Assembly: GCA_937871715.1 (NCBI GenBank)
Contig: CALMOE010000233.1
Location: 1 to 42,058 of the forward strand
Direction: 5' to 3'
DNA length: 42,058 nt
Source of the DNA: an uncultured Geobacter sp.
GTDB taxonomy: Bacteria > Desulfobacterota > Desulfuromonadia > Geobacterales > DSM-12255
Shown here: one piece after another, positions 14,580-22,267 of the stretch
How positions within the stretch are numbered: position 1 is the stretch's first letter
How the letters are laid out: each line of letters starts with the position of its first letter
Made by a program: the position numbers and the translations under genes
The notes under the pieces: model-generated
Database searches by the model: none
Told to the model about the DNA's origin: nothing
Seen by the model: only the letters and a program-made list of their open reading frames with translations

Positions 14580-17168
14580 ATGAATGTCGTCATTAAAATA
14601 AGCTGCCTGTTTCTGTTATTGATCTCCGCTGCCTGCACCCCCGGACGCACAGCCTTTGACAAGGCCCAGCACCTGGAGCGGCAGGGGATGTTGGACGAAG
14701 CGGTGGTCAAGTATGCCGAAGCCATCAACAGGAACCCCGATACAAGCGAATACAGGCTTCGCTTCCTGAAGGCTAGCGAGAGTGCAGCAAAACAGCATAT
14801 GCTGGATGGGGACAGGCTGCTGGACGCTTCCCGCTATAACGAGGCTTTTGGTGAGTATCAGAAGGCCCTGGCAATGGACCCTTCCCTGGAAAGGGCGAAG
14901 CAGCAGAGCGAGATGGTGCAGAAACTCCAAGGGGCTGCGGTGGCGCTAGCTGAAGGGGCTGCTTTTGAGAAGGCGAACAAGGTCAAGGAGGCGGTTCGTT
15001 CCTATCAAAAGGCGCTCAACCTTAATCCTGCCAACAAGGAGGCCGGAGATGCCCTTGAAAGGCTGATGAAGACGAGGCGTCTCAAGACCGACTCCTTCGA
15101 GCTGAATCTCAAGTCGATAAAACCCATAACCCTCAAATTCAAGGATGCCAAGTTAAAGGATGTATTCAACATCATCACCCAACTGTCGGGGATCAATTTC
15201 ATCTTTGACGATGGGGTAAAGGATGCGAACATAACGATCTTCCTGGAGAACGCCACATTTCAGCAGGCGCTTGACCTCATAACCGGGATGCAGAAGCTGA
15301 ACAGGAAGGTTCTCAATGAATCGACGATGATCATCTACCCCAAGAGTCCGGACAAGGTAAAGCAGTACGAAGATCTTTATGTGCAGACCTTCTACCTTAA
15401 CAAGCTGGATGCCAAGAAGGCTGTCAACCTCATCCGCACCATGCTGCAGGTTAAAAAGATCTACGTCAACGAGGAGATGAACACCCTGGTCATCAGGGAT
15501 ACGGAGGACGTGATCGAGGTTGCCCGCAGGATACTGGAGGCAAACGATGTCCCAGATGCGGAGGTCATCCTCGAAATCGAGGTCATAGAGCTCGCCAAGA
15601 AAAATTCGGAGACCTTCGGCATGGCTCTCAGCAAATATGCCATCGGCTACAACACCCTGTCTCCTTCCGGGGCGTTCTTCAGCGACAGCCTTACATCCAC
15701 AACAACTACAACAAGTTCGACCACTACTGGTACCGCCACGGTTTCAGCTGATACAAGTCAGCTTCTCAATCTATTCAAGTGGGGTGATTACCGCGGCTTC
15801 GTTACCGTCCCCAACGCCACATTCAACTTCGGCAAGAAGATCGGCAATGCCGAAACCCTTTCAAACCCGAAGATACGCATAAAGAATCGAGAGAAGGCCA
15901 AGTTCAACGTGGGCACCAGGGTTCCTATAACCACCACATCAAGCAACGGCGTGGGTAACTACAATGTCAATGTGCAGTACGTTGATGTTGGCGTTAAGAT
16001 AAACGCAGAGCCGACTATTCAGCTTAACAACGATGTGAACATCAAGCTCGGATTGGAGGTCAGTTCGATCCTCTCCAAGGAGACCGTCGGCTCGGACAAA
16101 AACACGACCGTGGCGACGATCGGCACGCGGAATCTGGATACGGTCCTCTCCCTGAAAGACGGGGAGACGAGCATCATAGGAGGGCTTATCCAGGACACGA
16201 AGGGGCAGAATGCCGACAAGATCTTCCTCCTGGGTGACATTCCGATCATAGGCCAGCTCTTCTCCAATCGCGACCATTCCAATGACAAGACCGAGCTGAT
16301 TCTGGCAATTACCCCGAAAATTATCAGGGGGGTTGCGGTTTCCGATCCGGAGGTCGCCGCCTTCTGGTCGGGTCTGGAGGATGACCCGAACATTGCCAAG
16401 CACTATGTCTCCTTCGCTCAGGAGCCGGAATTCGCTGCTGCGGATGGCAAGCAGGGTAAGATTGTCACACCTGCCAAGGATCTGCAGCCCAAACCGGCGG
16501 AGAAGGTTCAGTCACAGCAGCCGGCAGCCGCTCCACAGCCGGCAGCCGACTCCCAGGCTAAGAAGACGGCTCCTGTCGAGGCTACAGCCCAACCCCCTGC
16601 TGCCCCAGCACCCACATCAGCAGTGCAGCCGCTAACGCCCCAGCCCCAGCAGGCAGATCCGACCAAGCCTGAAGCAGCAGCTGCAGCGGAGCAGAAGGGG
16701 TCTGTCGCGCCGCCCCCCCCTATGCCCGAACCTGCGCCAGTTGCGCCGCTAATAGGCAAGGTGTCGCTCAAGGTGGTTGCTCCCGCAACCGTGAAAATCG
16801 GGGAAAACTTCAACGTGGATGTCATGGTGAGCGATGCTGCCAAGCTTTCAGCTGCGCCACTAACCCTGATCTTCGACGCTGCAGCACTTGAGGCCGTTTC
16901 CGTTACGGAGGGGAGCTTCATGCAGCAGGATGGGCGCAAAACCGTCTTCAGCAACAAGATCGACAATCAAAACGGCCAGGTTGCCATAAAGATCACCGGG
17001 GAGGGGGAGGGGGCTTCAGGCGCAGGCAAGCTCCTATCCCTGAACTTCAAGGCCAAGGGGAAGGGTCCTGCAAGCATCGGGTTCGTCGGTGTGAAGCTGA
17101 TGACATCCATAGGGAAGCAGCAGGACTCCATCCTTTACAATGCGGTCGTGGAGGTCAAGCAGCCCTGA
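14580..17168 (+). CDS. gspD: TPR-secretin lipoprotein with C-terminal cohesin-like domain (GspD)
   Basis: The 862-aa outer-membrane channel starts at ATG 14580; a signal peptide follows with lipobox ISAAC, Cys19. Residues about 25-165 are tetratricopeptide-like repeats (RQGMLDEAVVKYAEAINRNP, ASRYNEAFGEYQKALAMDP, KVKEAVRSYQKALNLNP). An N-domain follows near 176-310 (LKDVFNIITQLSGINFIFDDG), then the secretin core near 325-590 with VPIT, SIIGGLIQDT and PIIGQLFSNRDHSNDKTELILAITPKI. After an Ala/Pro/Gln-rich linker (about 620-725), residues 726-862 form a separate beta-rich module (VSLKVVAPATVKIGENFNVDV, LTLIFDAAALEAVSV, AGKLLSLNFKAKGKG) that matches the cohesin fold. The TPR and cohesin additions are not part of ordinary GspD or PilQ. 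Its stop overlaps the pseudopilin ATG. Confidence 0.93.
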   Translation: MNVVIKISCLFLLLISAACTPGRTAFDKAQHLERQGMLDEAVVKYAEAINRNPDTSEYRLRFLKASESAAKQHMLDGDRLLDASRYNEAFGEYQKALAMDPSLERAKQQSEMVQKLQGAAVALAEGAAFEKANKVKEAVRSYQKALNLNPANKEAGDALERLMKTRRLKTDSFELNLKSIKPITLKFKDAKLKDVFNIITQLSGINFIFDDGVKDANITIFLENATFQQALDLITGMQKLNRKVLNESTMIIYPKSPDKVKQYEDLYVQTFYLNKLDAKKAVNLIRTMLQVKKIYVNEEMNTLVIRDTEDVIEVARRILEANDVPDAEVILEIEVIELAKKNSETFGMALSKYAIGYNTLSPSGAFFSDSLTSTTTTTSSTTTGTATVSADTSQLLNLFKWGDYRGFVTVPNATFNFGKKIGNAETLSNPKIRIKNREKAKFNVGTRVPITTTSSNGVGNYNVNVQYVDVGVKINAEPTIQLNNDVNIKLGLEVSSILSKETVGSDKNTTVATIGTRNLDTVLSLKDGETSIIGGLIQDTKGQNADKIFLLGDIPIIGQLFSNRDHSNDKTELILAITPKIIRGVAVSDPEVAAFWSGLEDDPNIAKHYVSFAQEPEFAAADGKQGKIVTPAKDLQPKPAEKVQSQQPAAAPQPAADSQAKKTAPVEATAQPPAAPAPTSAVQPLTPQPQQADPTKPEAAAAAEQKGSVAPPPPMPEPAPVAPLIGKVSLKVVAPATVKIGENFNVDVMVSDAAKLSAAPLTLIFDAAALEAVSVTEGSFMQQDGRKTVFSNKIDNQNGQVAIKITGEGEGASGAGKLLSLNFKAKGKGPASIGFVGVKLMTSIGKQQDSILYNAVVEVKQP

Positions 17169-17668
17169 TGAGTGGCGCCAGAGCCAAGAACTCCGGCATC
17201 AGCCTGGTGGAGCTGATAGTCACCCTCTCCATCCTGGCGATCCTGGCGTCTGTAATTCTCCCCTCGGCGCAGATGATCTCCAAGCGCAACAAGGAGATCG
17301 AGCTGCGCAGGAACCTGCGAACCATCAGGATGGCCATCGACGACTACAAGAAGACCTACGACAAGGGGGTCGACGAGAAGAAAATCATCCCCTCCATGAA
17401 CAAGAGCGGCTATCCGGAGACTCTAGACAAGCTTGTGGAGGGTGAAGATTTCGGCGGAGTACTTAAGGAGAAGAAGAAGTTTCTTCGCCGGGTCCCCTTG
17501 GATCCCTTCTCGGACAAGCAGGCGGCCACATCCCCGGAGTGGGGGTGGGGGTTGCGATCCTATGCCGACAAACCTGATTCAAGCATTTATGGGGGGGAGG
17601 ATGTGTACGATGTCTACTCCCTCAGCGACGGCACAGCCATTGACGGCACAAAGTACAAGGACTGGTAA
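17168..17668 (+). CDS. GspG-like pseudopilin, first copy
   Basis: The 166-aa prepilin has a short basic leader ending in Gly (ARAKNSG), then the conserved start of the mature pilin: ISLVELIVTLSILAILAS, with Glu at position 5 and a hydrophobic helix. The C-terminal part has YPETLDKLVEG, RRVPLDPF, EWGWGLRSYADKP and EDVYDVYSLSDG, a GspG-type pattern. The leader peptidase site is Gly8/Ile9. No prepilin peptidase gene is in this window, so one must act from elsewhere. It is a probable major pseudopilin of the machine and may correspond to OxpG of Geobacter sulfurreducens. The ATG overlaps the secretin stop (TGATG). Confidence 0.9.
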   Translation: MSGARAKNSGISLVELIVTLSILAILASVILPSAQMISKRNKEIELRRNLRTIRMAIDDYKKTYDKGVDEKKIIPSMNKSGYPETLDKLVEGEDFGGVLKEKKKFLRRVPLDPFSDKQAATSPEWGWGLRSYADKPDSSIYGGEDVYDVYSLSDGTAIDGTKYKDW

Positions 17669-17672
17669 GTAG

Positions 17673-18083
17673 ATGAAACTCCTCTCTAGACTTAACAGGC
17701 GCGGTTTCACCCTCATCGAGCTGATGATCGTCATGTCGATTGTCGGCATCCTCGCCTCCATTGCGGCCCCAAACTTCCGCTGGGGGTTGATCAAGGCCAA
17801 GGAGTCTGTGTTGCGCGAGCAGCTCTATACCCTTAATTCGACCATCGACCAGTTTTTTGCCGATAAGGGGAAGTATCCCGATAGCTTGAGTGATCTTACA
17901 GAGGGTTCTTTACCCTATCTGCCGAGAATACCTAAGGATCCTTTCACGGGTCAGCCCGACTGGGTGACGCTGGCGCCGATGGGATCTTCAGACGGAGCCG
18001 AGATAAAGGGAAATATTTATCGTGTGAAGAGCAATTCCCCCTTGAGGGGGAGTGATGGCAAACCTTACAACGAGTGGGAATAG
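17673..18083 (+). CDS. GspG-like pseudopilin, second copy
   Basis: The 136-aa prepilin has leader MKLLSRLNRRG followed by FTLIELMIVMSIVGILASIAAP: processing after Gly11, Phe at position 1 and Glu at position 5. The C-terminal part, GKYPDSLSDLTEG, LPRIPKDPFTGQPDW and GNIYRVKSNSP, is GspG-like but shorter than that of the first copy. It lies 4 nt after the first pseudopilin gene and 6 nt before ftsE. No minor pseudopilin genes of the H, I, J or K type are recognisable nearby, so the pseudopilus may be built of only these two. Confidence 0.9.
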   Translation: MKLLSRLNRRGFTLIELMIVMSIVGILASIAAPNFRWGLIKAKESVLREQLYTLNSTIDQFFADKGKYPDSLSDLTEGSLPYLPRIPKDPFTGQPDWVTLAPMGSSDGAEIKGNIYRVKSNSPLRGSDGKPYNEWE

Positions 18084-18089
18084 GATGGA

Positions 18090-18767
18090 ATGATCGAACT
18101 GCATAATGTCACCGTAAGCTACCAGAAGGATGCACCCGCCCTGAGCGGCGTAAATCTCAAAATCCCCAAAGGGGATTTTGTGTTTTTGACCGGACCCTCC
18201 GGGGCAGGCAAGTCAACGCTCCTTAGGCTTGTCTATGCCGCTGTCAAGCCGAGCCACGGCCATGTGGTTGTGGACGGGCAGAATGTCACGAGAATGACCA
18301 GGCACCAGATCCCTTTCCTGCGCAGGAACATCGGCGTTGTCTTCCAGGACTTTAAGCTCCTCCAGACAAGGAGCGTTTTCGACAATGTCGCCGTAACCCT
18401 TGAGGTCCTGGGGTGGGAGAAGAAGGACATCGGCAAGAAGGTCTACCACGTCCTCAAACAGCTCGGCATCGAGCACAAGATGGAAGCGAGCCCTCAGAGG
18501 CTCTCTGGGGGGGAGCAGCAGAGGGTTGCCCTTGCAAGGGCACTGGTGAACGATCCAAAGATCCTCCTTGCCGACGAACCGACCGGTAACCTGGATGACC
18601 ACAACAAGGACCAGATACTGAAGATATTCAAGGAGGCCAACATCCGCGGCACCACGGTTATCATCGCATCCCACGACAAGAGAGTGGTTCACTACAGCCA
18701 CAACCGCATTGTTCATCTCGAAAAGGGGCGCATTAAGGAGAATAGGGATGACTCGTTCCAGGCATAG
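18090..18767 (+). CDS. ftsE: Cell-division ABC ATPase FtsE
   Basis: The 225-aa ABC ATPase has Walker A GPSGAGKSTLLR, Q-loop VVFQDFKLL, signature LSGGEQQRVALARALV, Walker B ILLADEPTGNLD and switch His in IIASHDKRVV. The N-terminus MIELHNVTVSYQ and the residues around the Q-loop (NIGVVFQDFKLL) are typical of FtsE. With FtsX it forms a mechanotransmitter that switches on periplasmic cell-wall hydrolases during division. It is placed 6 nt after a pseudopilin gene and overlaps ftsX by 20 nt. Confidence 0.95.
   Translation: MIELHNVTVSYQKDAPALSGVNLKIPKGDFVFLTGPSGAGKSTLLRLVYAAVKPSHGHVVVDGQNVTRMTRHQIPFLRRNIGVVFQDFKLLQTRSVFDNVAVTLEVLGWEKKDIGKKVYHVLKQLGIEHKMEASPQRLSGGEQQRVALARALVNDPKILLADEPTGNLDDHNKDQILKIFKEANIRGTTVIIASHDKRVVHYSHNRIVHLEKGRIKENRDDSFQA
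18735..18740 (+). promoter_or_regulatory. Ribosome binding site deciding the ftsX start
   Basis: AAGGAG lies inside ftsE, seven bases before ATG 18748. It favours that start over the upstream in-frame start codon at 18709. Confidence 0.75.
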
Positions 18768-19692
18768 CGTCAGGCCCCACGCATCTGCCATGGGCCCCTG
18801 GAGCAGGTTCTGCTACTTTGCCGCCAAGGCGTGGGCCAACCTGTTGAATAATAGGCTTGTTACGGCAATAACCGTCTTCACCATAACCCTTGCACTGCTG
18901 ATCATATCCCTTTTCCTCCTTTTTTACGTGAATATCGAGGGGACGGTGGACCAGTGGAGCAGGAAGGTTGTGGTAACCGTCTACTTCGAGGGGGAGTTGA
19001 CTCCCCAGGAGGTGACCTCGCTGAAGGGTAAAGTGTCCTCCCTGCAGGGGACGGACAGCGTGCAATACATAGGCAAGGAAGAGGCACTGAAAAGGTTCCG
19101 CAGCCGTTTGAAGGGGCAGGAGTCACTTCTTGAAGGGGTTGCTCCCGATACGCTTCCTGCCTCCATGGAGATATCCCTGAAGAAGCAGTTCCGCTCGTCA
19201 GAGGCGATCGCCTCGTATGTCGCCGCATTGAGAAAAGTACAGGGTATCGGTGAAATACAGTACGGCGAGGAGTGGGTGAGGAAGTTCCTCTCCTTCTACC
19301 AGTTTCTCCGTCTCCTCGGTCTGTTGATAGGTGGCTTCCTCCTACTTACGGTAATGTTCATCGTCTCCAACACCATCAAACTGACCATTCTTGCCAGAAA
19401 GGAAGAGCTGGAGATCCTCAGTCTCGTAGGGGCTACCCCTTTTTTCATCAAGGCCCCATTTCTCATCGAGGGGATGATCCAGGGTGCTTGCGGCGCCCTT
19501 TTTGCCATCATCCTGCTTGTGTCAGGCTATTACGCCTTCCTCTCCAATGCGGTCAATTTTCTCTCCTTTAACCCGGCTGACTCCGGCATGATCTTCCTCC
19601 CCCCTGTTTATATAGCAGCTCTTCTCTTCGGCGGGGTTACACTTGGGTTAATTGGCAGCCTGGCCTCTCTGAAGAAGTTTGTCATAAACTGA
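18748..19692 (+). CDS. ftsX: Cell-division membrane protein FtsX
   Basis: The 314-aa protein starts at ATG 18748, which has a good ribosome site within ftsE. It has the FtsX plan: a cytoplasmic N-terminus, a first transmembrane segment (VTAITVFTITLALLIISLFLL, near 40-62), and a periplasmic loop of about 100 residues (VVVTVYFEGELTPQEVTSL, IGKEEALKRF, LPASMEISL). Three more transmembrane segments follow near 195-215, 245-265 and 285-305, with the family motif TILARKEELEILSLVGATPFFI. The periplasmic loop normally recruits an EnvC-type activator, and such a gene follows directly (TGATG overlap). Confidence 0.93.
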   Translation: MTRSRHSVRPHASAMGPWSRFCYFAAKAWANLLNNRLVTAITVFTITLALLIISLFLLFYVNIEGTVDQWSRKVVVTVYFEGELTPQEVTSLKGKVSSLQGTDSVQYIGKEEALKRFRSRLKGQESLLEGVAPDTLPASMEISLKKQFRSSEAIASYVAALRKVQGIGEIQYGEEWVRKFLSFYQFLRLLGLLIGGFLLLTVMFIVSNTIKLTILARKEELEILSLVGATPFFIKAPFLIEGMIQGACGALFAIILLVSGYYAFLSNAVNFLSFNPADSGMIFLPPVYIAALLFGGVTLGLIGSLASLKKFVIN

Positions 19693-20879
19693 TGCCGATG
19701 CATGCAATTATATTTCTGCAGATAATGCTGCTCTTTATGCTCCCAGGTGTCATATTCGCCGATGTGAAGGATGATCTCAAGGGTATCAAAAGCGAGATAC
19801 GCGAGAAGCAGAAGCTGCTCAAACAGACGAAAAAGGCGGAAAGCAAGGTTTCTGGCGAGCTGGTGCAGATCGACAGGAACCTGAAGGAGAAAGAGGCCGA
19901 TCTTCAGCACCTTGGCAGGGAGTTGAAGCTTGTGGAGTCTGGGCTTGGCCATACCCAGGGGGAGATCCAGACTCTGCTTGCCGAGCTGGCAAGGCGCAAG
20001 GAGCAGATAGACAGGCGGATCTCATCTCTCTACAAGGCCGGCGAAATGGGGAATCTGAGAATATTCTTCTCGTCGGGATCGATACCAGATGTCCTGGAAA
20101 ATCGTCGCTACATGCAGTCAGTGCTAGAGCACGACCGCAAGCTTTTCAATGAGTATCAGGATAGGCTTGGCCAGCTGCAGGCATTGAAGTCCTCGCTGGA
20201 GAGTGAAGCCGCCAGGAAGGAGAAGCTGAGCGACAGGATCAGGGCAAAAAAAAAGGAGATAGAGGACGAGAAGTCGAAGAAGTCCGCCCATTTATCCCAG
20301 ATAAGACAGGAGAAGAAAACCTACCAGCTCTCCCTGAAGGAGTTGCAGGCCAATGCCAGCAGGCTGCAGGCAATGGTTGAAAGGCTTGAAGCAAGAAGCA
20401 GAAAAAGCTATAATTCGAAAGGTGACAAAAAATCTGTTATTTCTGGGAATTATCCTCAGCCTCCGCTCAGCGACAAGGGGTTCGGCTCCCAGCGTGGCAG
20501 GTTGTCCATGCCGGCAGCAGGTGAGGTCGTCAGCAGATTCGGCAAGCATAAGCATCCCGAATTCAACTCCTTTACTTTCAACAACGGCATATCAATAGCT
20601 GCTCCCATGAATGCCGATATCCGTGCGGTATTTGATGGCGAGGTCATATTTGCCGAAAAGTTCAAGGGGTATGGCAACATGCTTATCATCGACCACGGGG
20701 GCGGCTATTTCACTCTTTATGCGCATACCGCTAGAATCAACAAGAGGGTAGGAGCTTCGGTGCGCAGGAATGAGACCGTTGCCCAGGTCGGTGATAGCGA
20801 TTCGACCCGTGGTAGCCAGCTCTACTTTGAGATACGCTACCAGGGGAAACCGATTGATCCGGGCCCCTGGCTAAGGTAA
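19692..20879 (+). CDS. envC: EnvC-like murein hydrolase activator (coiled coil + degenerate LytM domain)
   Basis: The 395-aa exported protein has a signal peptide (residues about 1-24, ending GVIFA), long coiled coils near 25-115 and 150-240, and a C-terminal LytM/M23 domain near 275-395. Active M23 peptidases need HxxxD and the first His of HxH. Here the first site reads FNNGISIAAP, with Asn and Ser in place of His and Asp, and the last reads LYFEIR, with Tyr in place of His. All three zinc ligands are therefore missing, as in EnvC, which activates amidases without cutting peptidoglycan itself. The gene follows ftsX with an overlap, as expected for an FtsEX partner. A second in-frame ATG at 19698 is also possible. 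Confidence 0.9.
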   Translation: MPMHAIIFLQIMLLFMLPGVIFADVKDDLKGIKSEIREKQKLLKQTKKAESKVSGELVQIDRNLKEKEADLQHLGRELKLVESGLGHTQGEIQTLLAELARRKEQIDRRISSLYKAGEMGNLRIFFSSGSIPDVLENRRYMQSVLEHDRKLFNEYQDRLGQLQALKSSLESEAARKEKLSDRIRAKKKEIEDEKSKKSAHLSQIRQEKKTYQLSLKELQANASRLQAMVERLEARSRKSYNSKGDKKSVISGNYPQPPLSDKGFGSQRGRLSMPAAGEVVSRFGKHKHPEFNSFTFNNGISIAAPMNADIRAVFDGEVIFAEKFKGYGNMLIIDHGGGYFTLYAHTARINKRVGASVRRNETVAQVGDSDSTRGSQLYFEIRYQGKPIDPGPWLR

Positions 20880-20911
20880 CCTTTTCATCAATCATCCAGG
20901 TTGGAGGAGTA

Positions 20912-22240
20912 ATGTTTCGTTCAAATCGTAAGGGGAAGTGGATTGTGGCTCTATTGGTTGTCGTCCTGGCCACGCTGATAACTACCACCATGCATCGCAA
21001 CTCGGTGGCTGCCGGCAACGACTACGAGTCCATCGAACTGTTCACCGATGTCCTCTCCATTGTCAAGAAGAGCTATGTGGAGGAGGTTGATACAAAGAAG
21101 CTCATCTACGGTGCCATCAACGGCATGCTCTCCTCTCTGGATCCACACAGCTCCTTCATGTCTCCCGAAACCTACAAGGAGATGAAGATAGAAACCAAGG
21201 GCTCCTTTGGTGGTCTCGGCATCGAGATCTCCATAAAAGAGGGGATTCTGACAGTCATCTCGCCGATAGAGGACACCCCGGCATACAGGGCCGGGATCAA
21301 GGCTGGTGACCAGATACTGAAGATTGACGACAAGTATACCAAGGACCTGACCATCATGGATGCGGTCAAGAGGATGCGCGGCACCAAGGGTACAAAGGTG
21401 ACCCTCTCCATCATGCGTGACGGTTTCGAGAAGCCGAAGGAGTTCCCCCTCGTCCGCGACATCATCCAGGTGAAGAGTGTCAAGTTCAAGACCCTTGACG
21501 AAGGGTACGCCTATGTGAGGATCGCCCAGTTCCAGGAGAAAACTGACGACGATCTGCAGAAGGCTCTGGAGAGTCTGAATGAGTCCAATAAGGGGAAGAT
21601 ACGCGGTCTGGTGCTCGACCTGAGAAATGACCCGGGCGGACTCCTGGAGCAGGCGGTGAGGGTTGCCGAGCACTTCCTCGACGAGGGAAAGCTGATTGTC
21701 TATACCGAGGGGCGTGACAAGGAGTCGCAGATGCGTTTCTCCTCCCGCAAGGGCGACAAGCAGCCCAATTATCCTATCGTGGTCCTGATAAACAGCGGCA
21801 GCGCCAGCGCCTCTGAGATAGTTGCCGGAGCGCTGCAGGATCACAAACGGGCGGTCGTCATGGGGGTGCAGAGCTTCGGCAAGGGTTCTGTGCAGACCAT
21901 ACTGCCTCTTTCCGACAACTCCGGCCTCAGGCTGACCACTGCCCGTTATTATACACCCAGCGGTCGGTCGATCCAGGCTAAGGGGATCTCTCCTGATATC
22001 GTCGTCGATAGGATCGAGCTCGCTTCGGGCGCAGAAAAGAAGGACTCCATGCACCTCAGGGAGAAGGATCTGGAGAACCACTTCGAGAACGATAAAAAGG
22101 AGAGCGCAGCTGACAAGGAAGAGGCCCTGCCGATCTACAAGACGGACGAGCAGGTAAAGTCCGACTATCAGCTTCTCAGGGCACTCGACCTTCTCAAGGG
22201 GTGGGAGATCCTGAAAAAGGTCATGGCAACCGCGTCCTGA
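20912..22240 (+). CDS. ctpA: C-terminal processing protease CtpA (S41 family)
   Basis: The 442-aa protein has an N-terminal signal anchor (IVALLVVVLATLITTTM, about 11-27). A CTP N-domain follows (LDPHSSFMSPETYKEM), then a PDZ domain near 100-180 (GLGIEISIKEGILTVISPIEDTPA, AGIKAGDQILKIDD) and an S41 protease core. Spacing fits the Ser299/Lys324 dyad: SGSASASEI and FGKGSVQ, 25 residues apart as in known Ctp enzymes. A clear GGAGGAG precedes ATG 20912. Ctp proteases trim periplasmic proteins, often cell-wall hydrolases and their regulators, which suits its place behind ftsEX-envC. The charged C-terminal tail (about 370-425) is longer than in minimal CtpB. Confidence 0.95.
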   Translation: MFRSNRKGKWIVALLVVVLATLITTTMHRNSVAAGNDYESIELFTDVLSIVKKSYVEEVDTKKLIYGAINGMLSSLDPHSSFMSPETYKEMKIETKGSFGGLGIEISIKEGILTVISPIEDTPAYRAGIKAGDQILKIDDKYTKDLTIMDAVKRMRGTKGTKVTLSIMRDGFEKPKEFPLVRDIIQVKSVKFKTLDEGYAYVRIAQFQEKTDDDLQKALESLNESNKGKIRGLVLDLRNDPGGLLEQAVRVAEHFLDEGKLIVYTEGRDKESQMRFSSRKGDKQPNYPIVVLINSGSASASEIVAGALQDHKRAVVMGVQSFGKGSVQTILPLSDNSGLRLTTARYYTPSGRSIQAKGISPDIVVDRIELASGAEKKDSMHLREKDLENHFENDKKESAADKEEALPIYKTDEQVKSDYQLLRALDLLKGWEILKKVMATAS

Positions 22241-22267
22241 TATGGAGCCCCATAGGGAGAAGATCAG

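Noticed and set aside
16447-16755. Ala/Pro/Gln-rich repeat region in the secretin as a tandem repeat or assembly artefact
   Set aside because: The frame is continuous, the repeats are irregular, and such linkers are usual between secretin and extra domains.
20951-22081. A 376-codon open frame on the minus strand opposite ctpA
   Set aside because: It lies fully antisense to a gene with intact Ctp catalytic residues, shows no recognisable motif or ribosome site, and is the kind of frame produced by codon bias in GC-rich genes.
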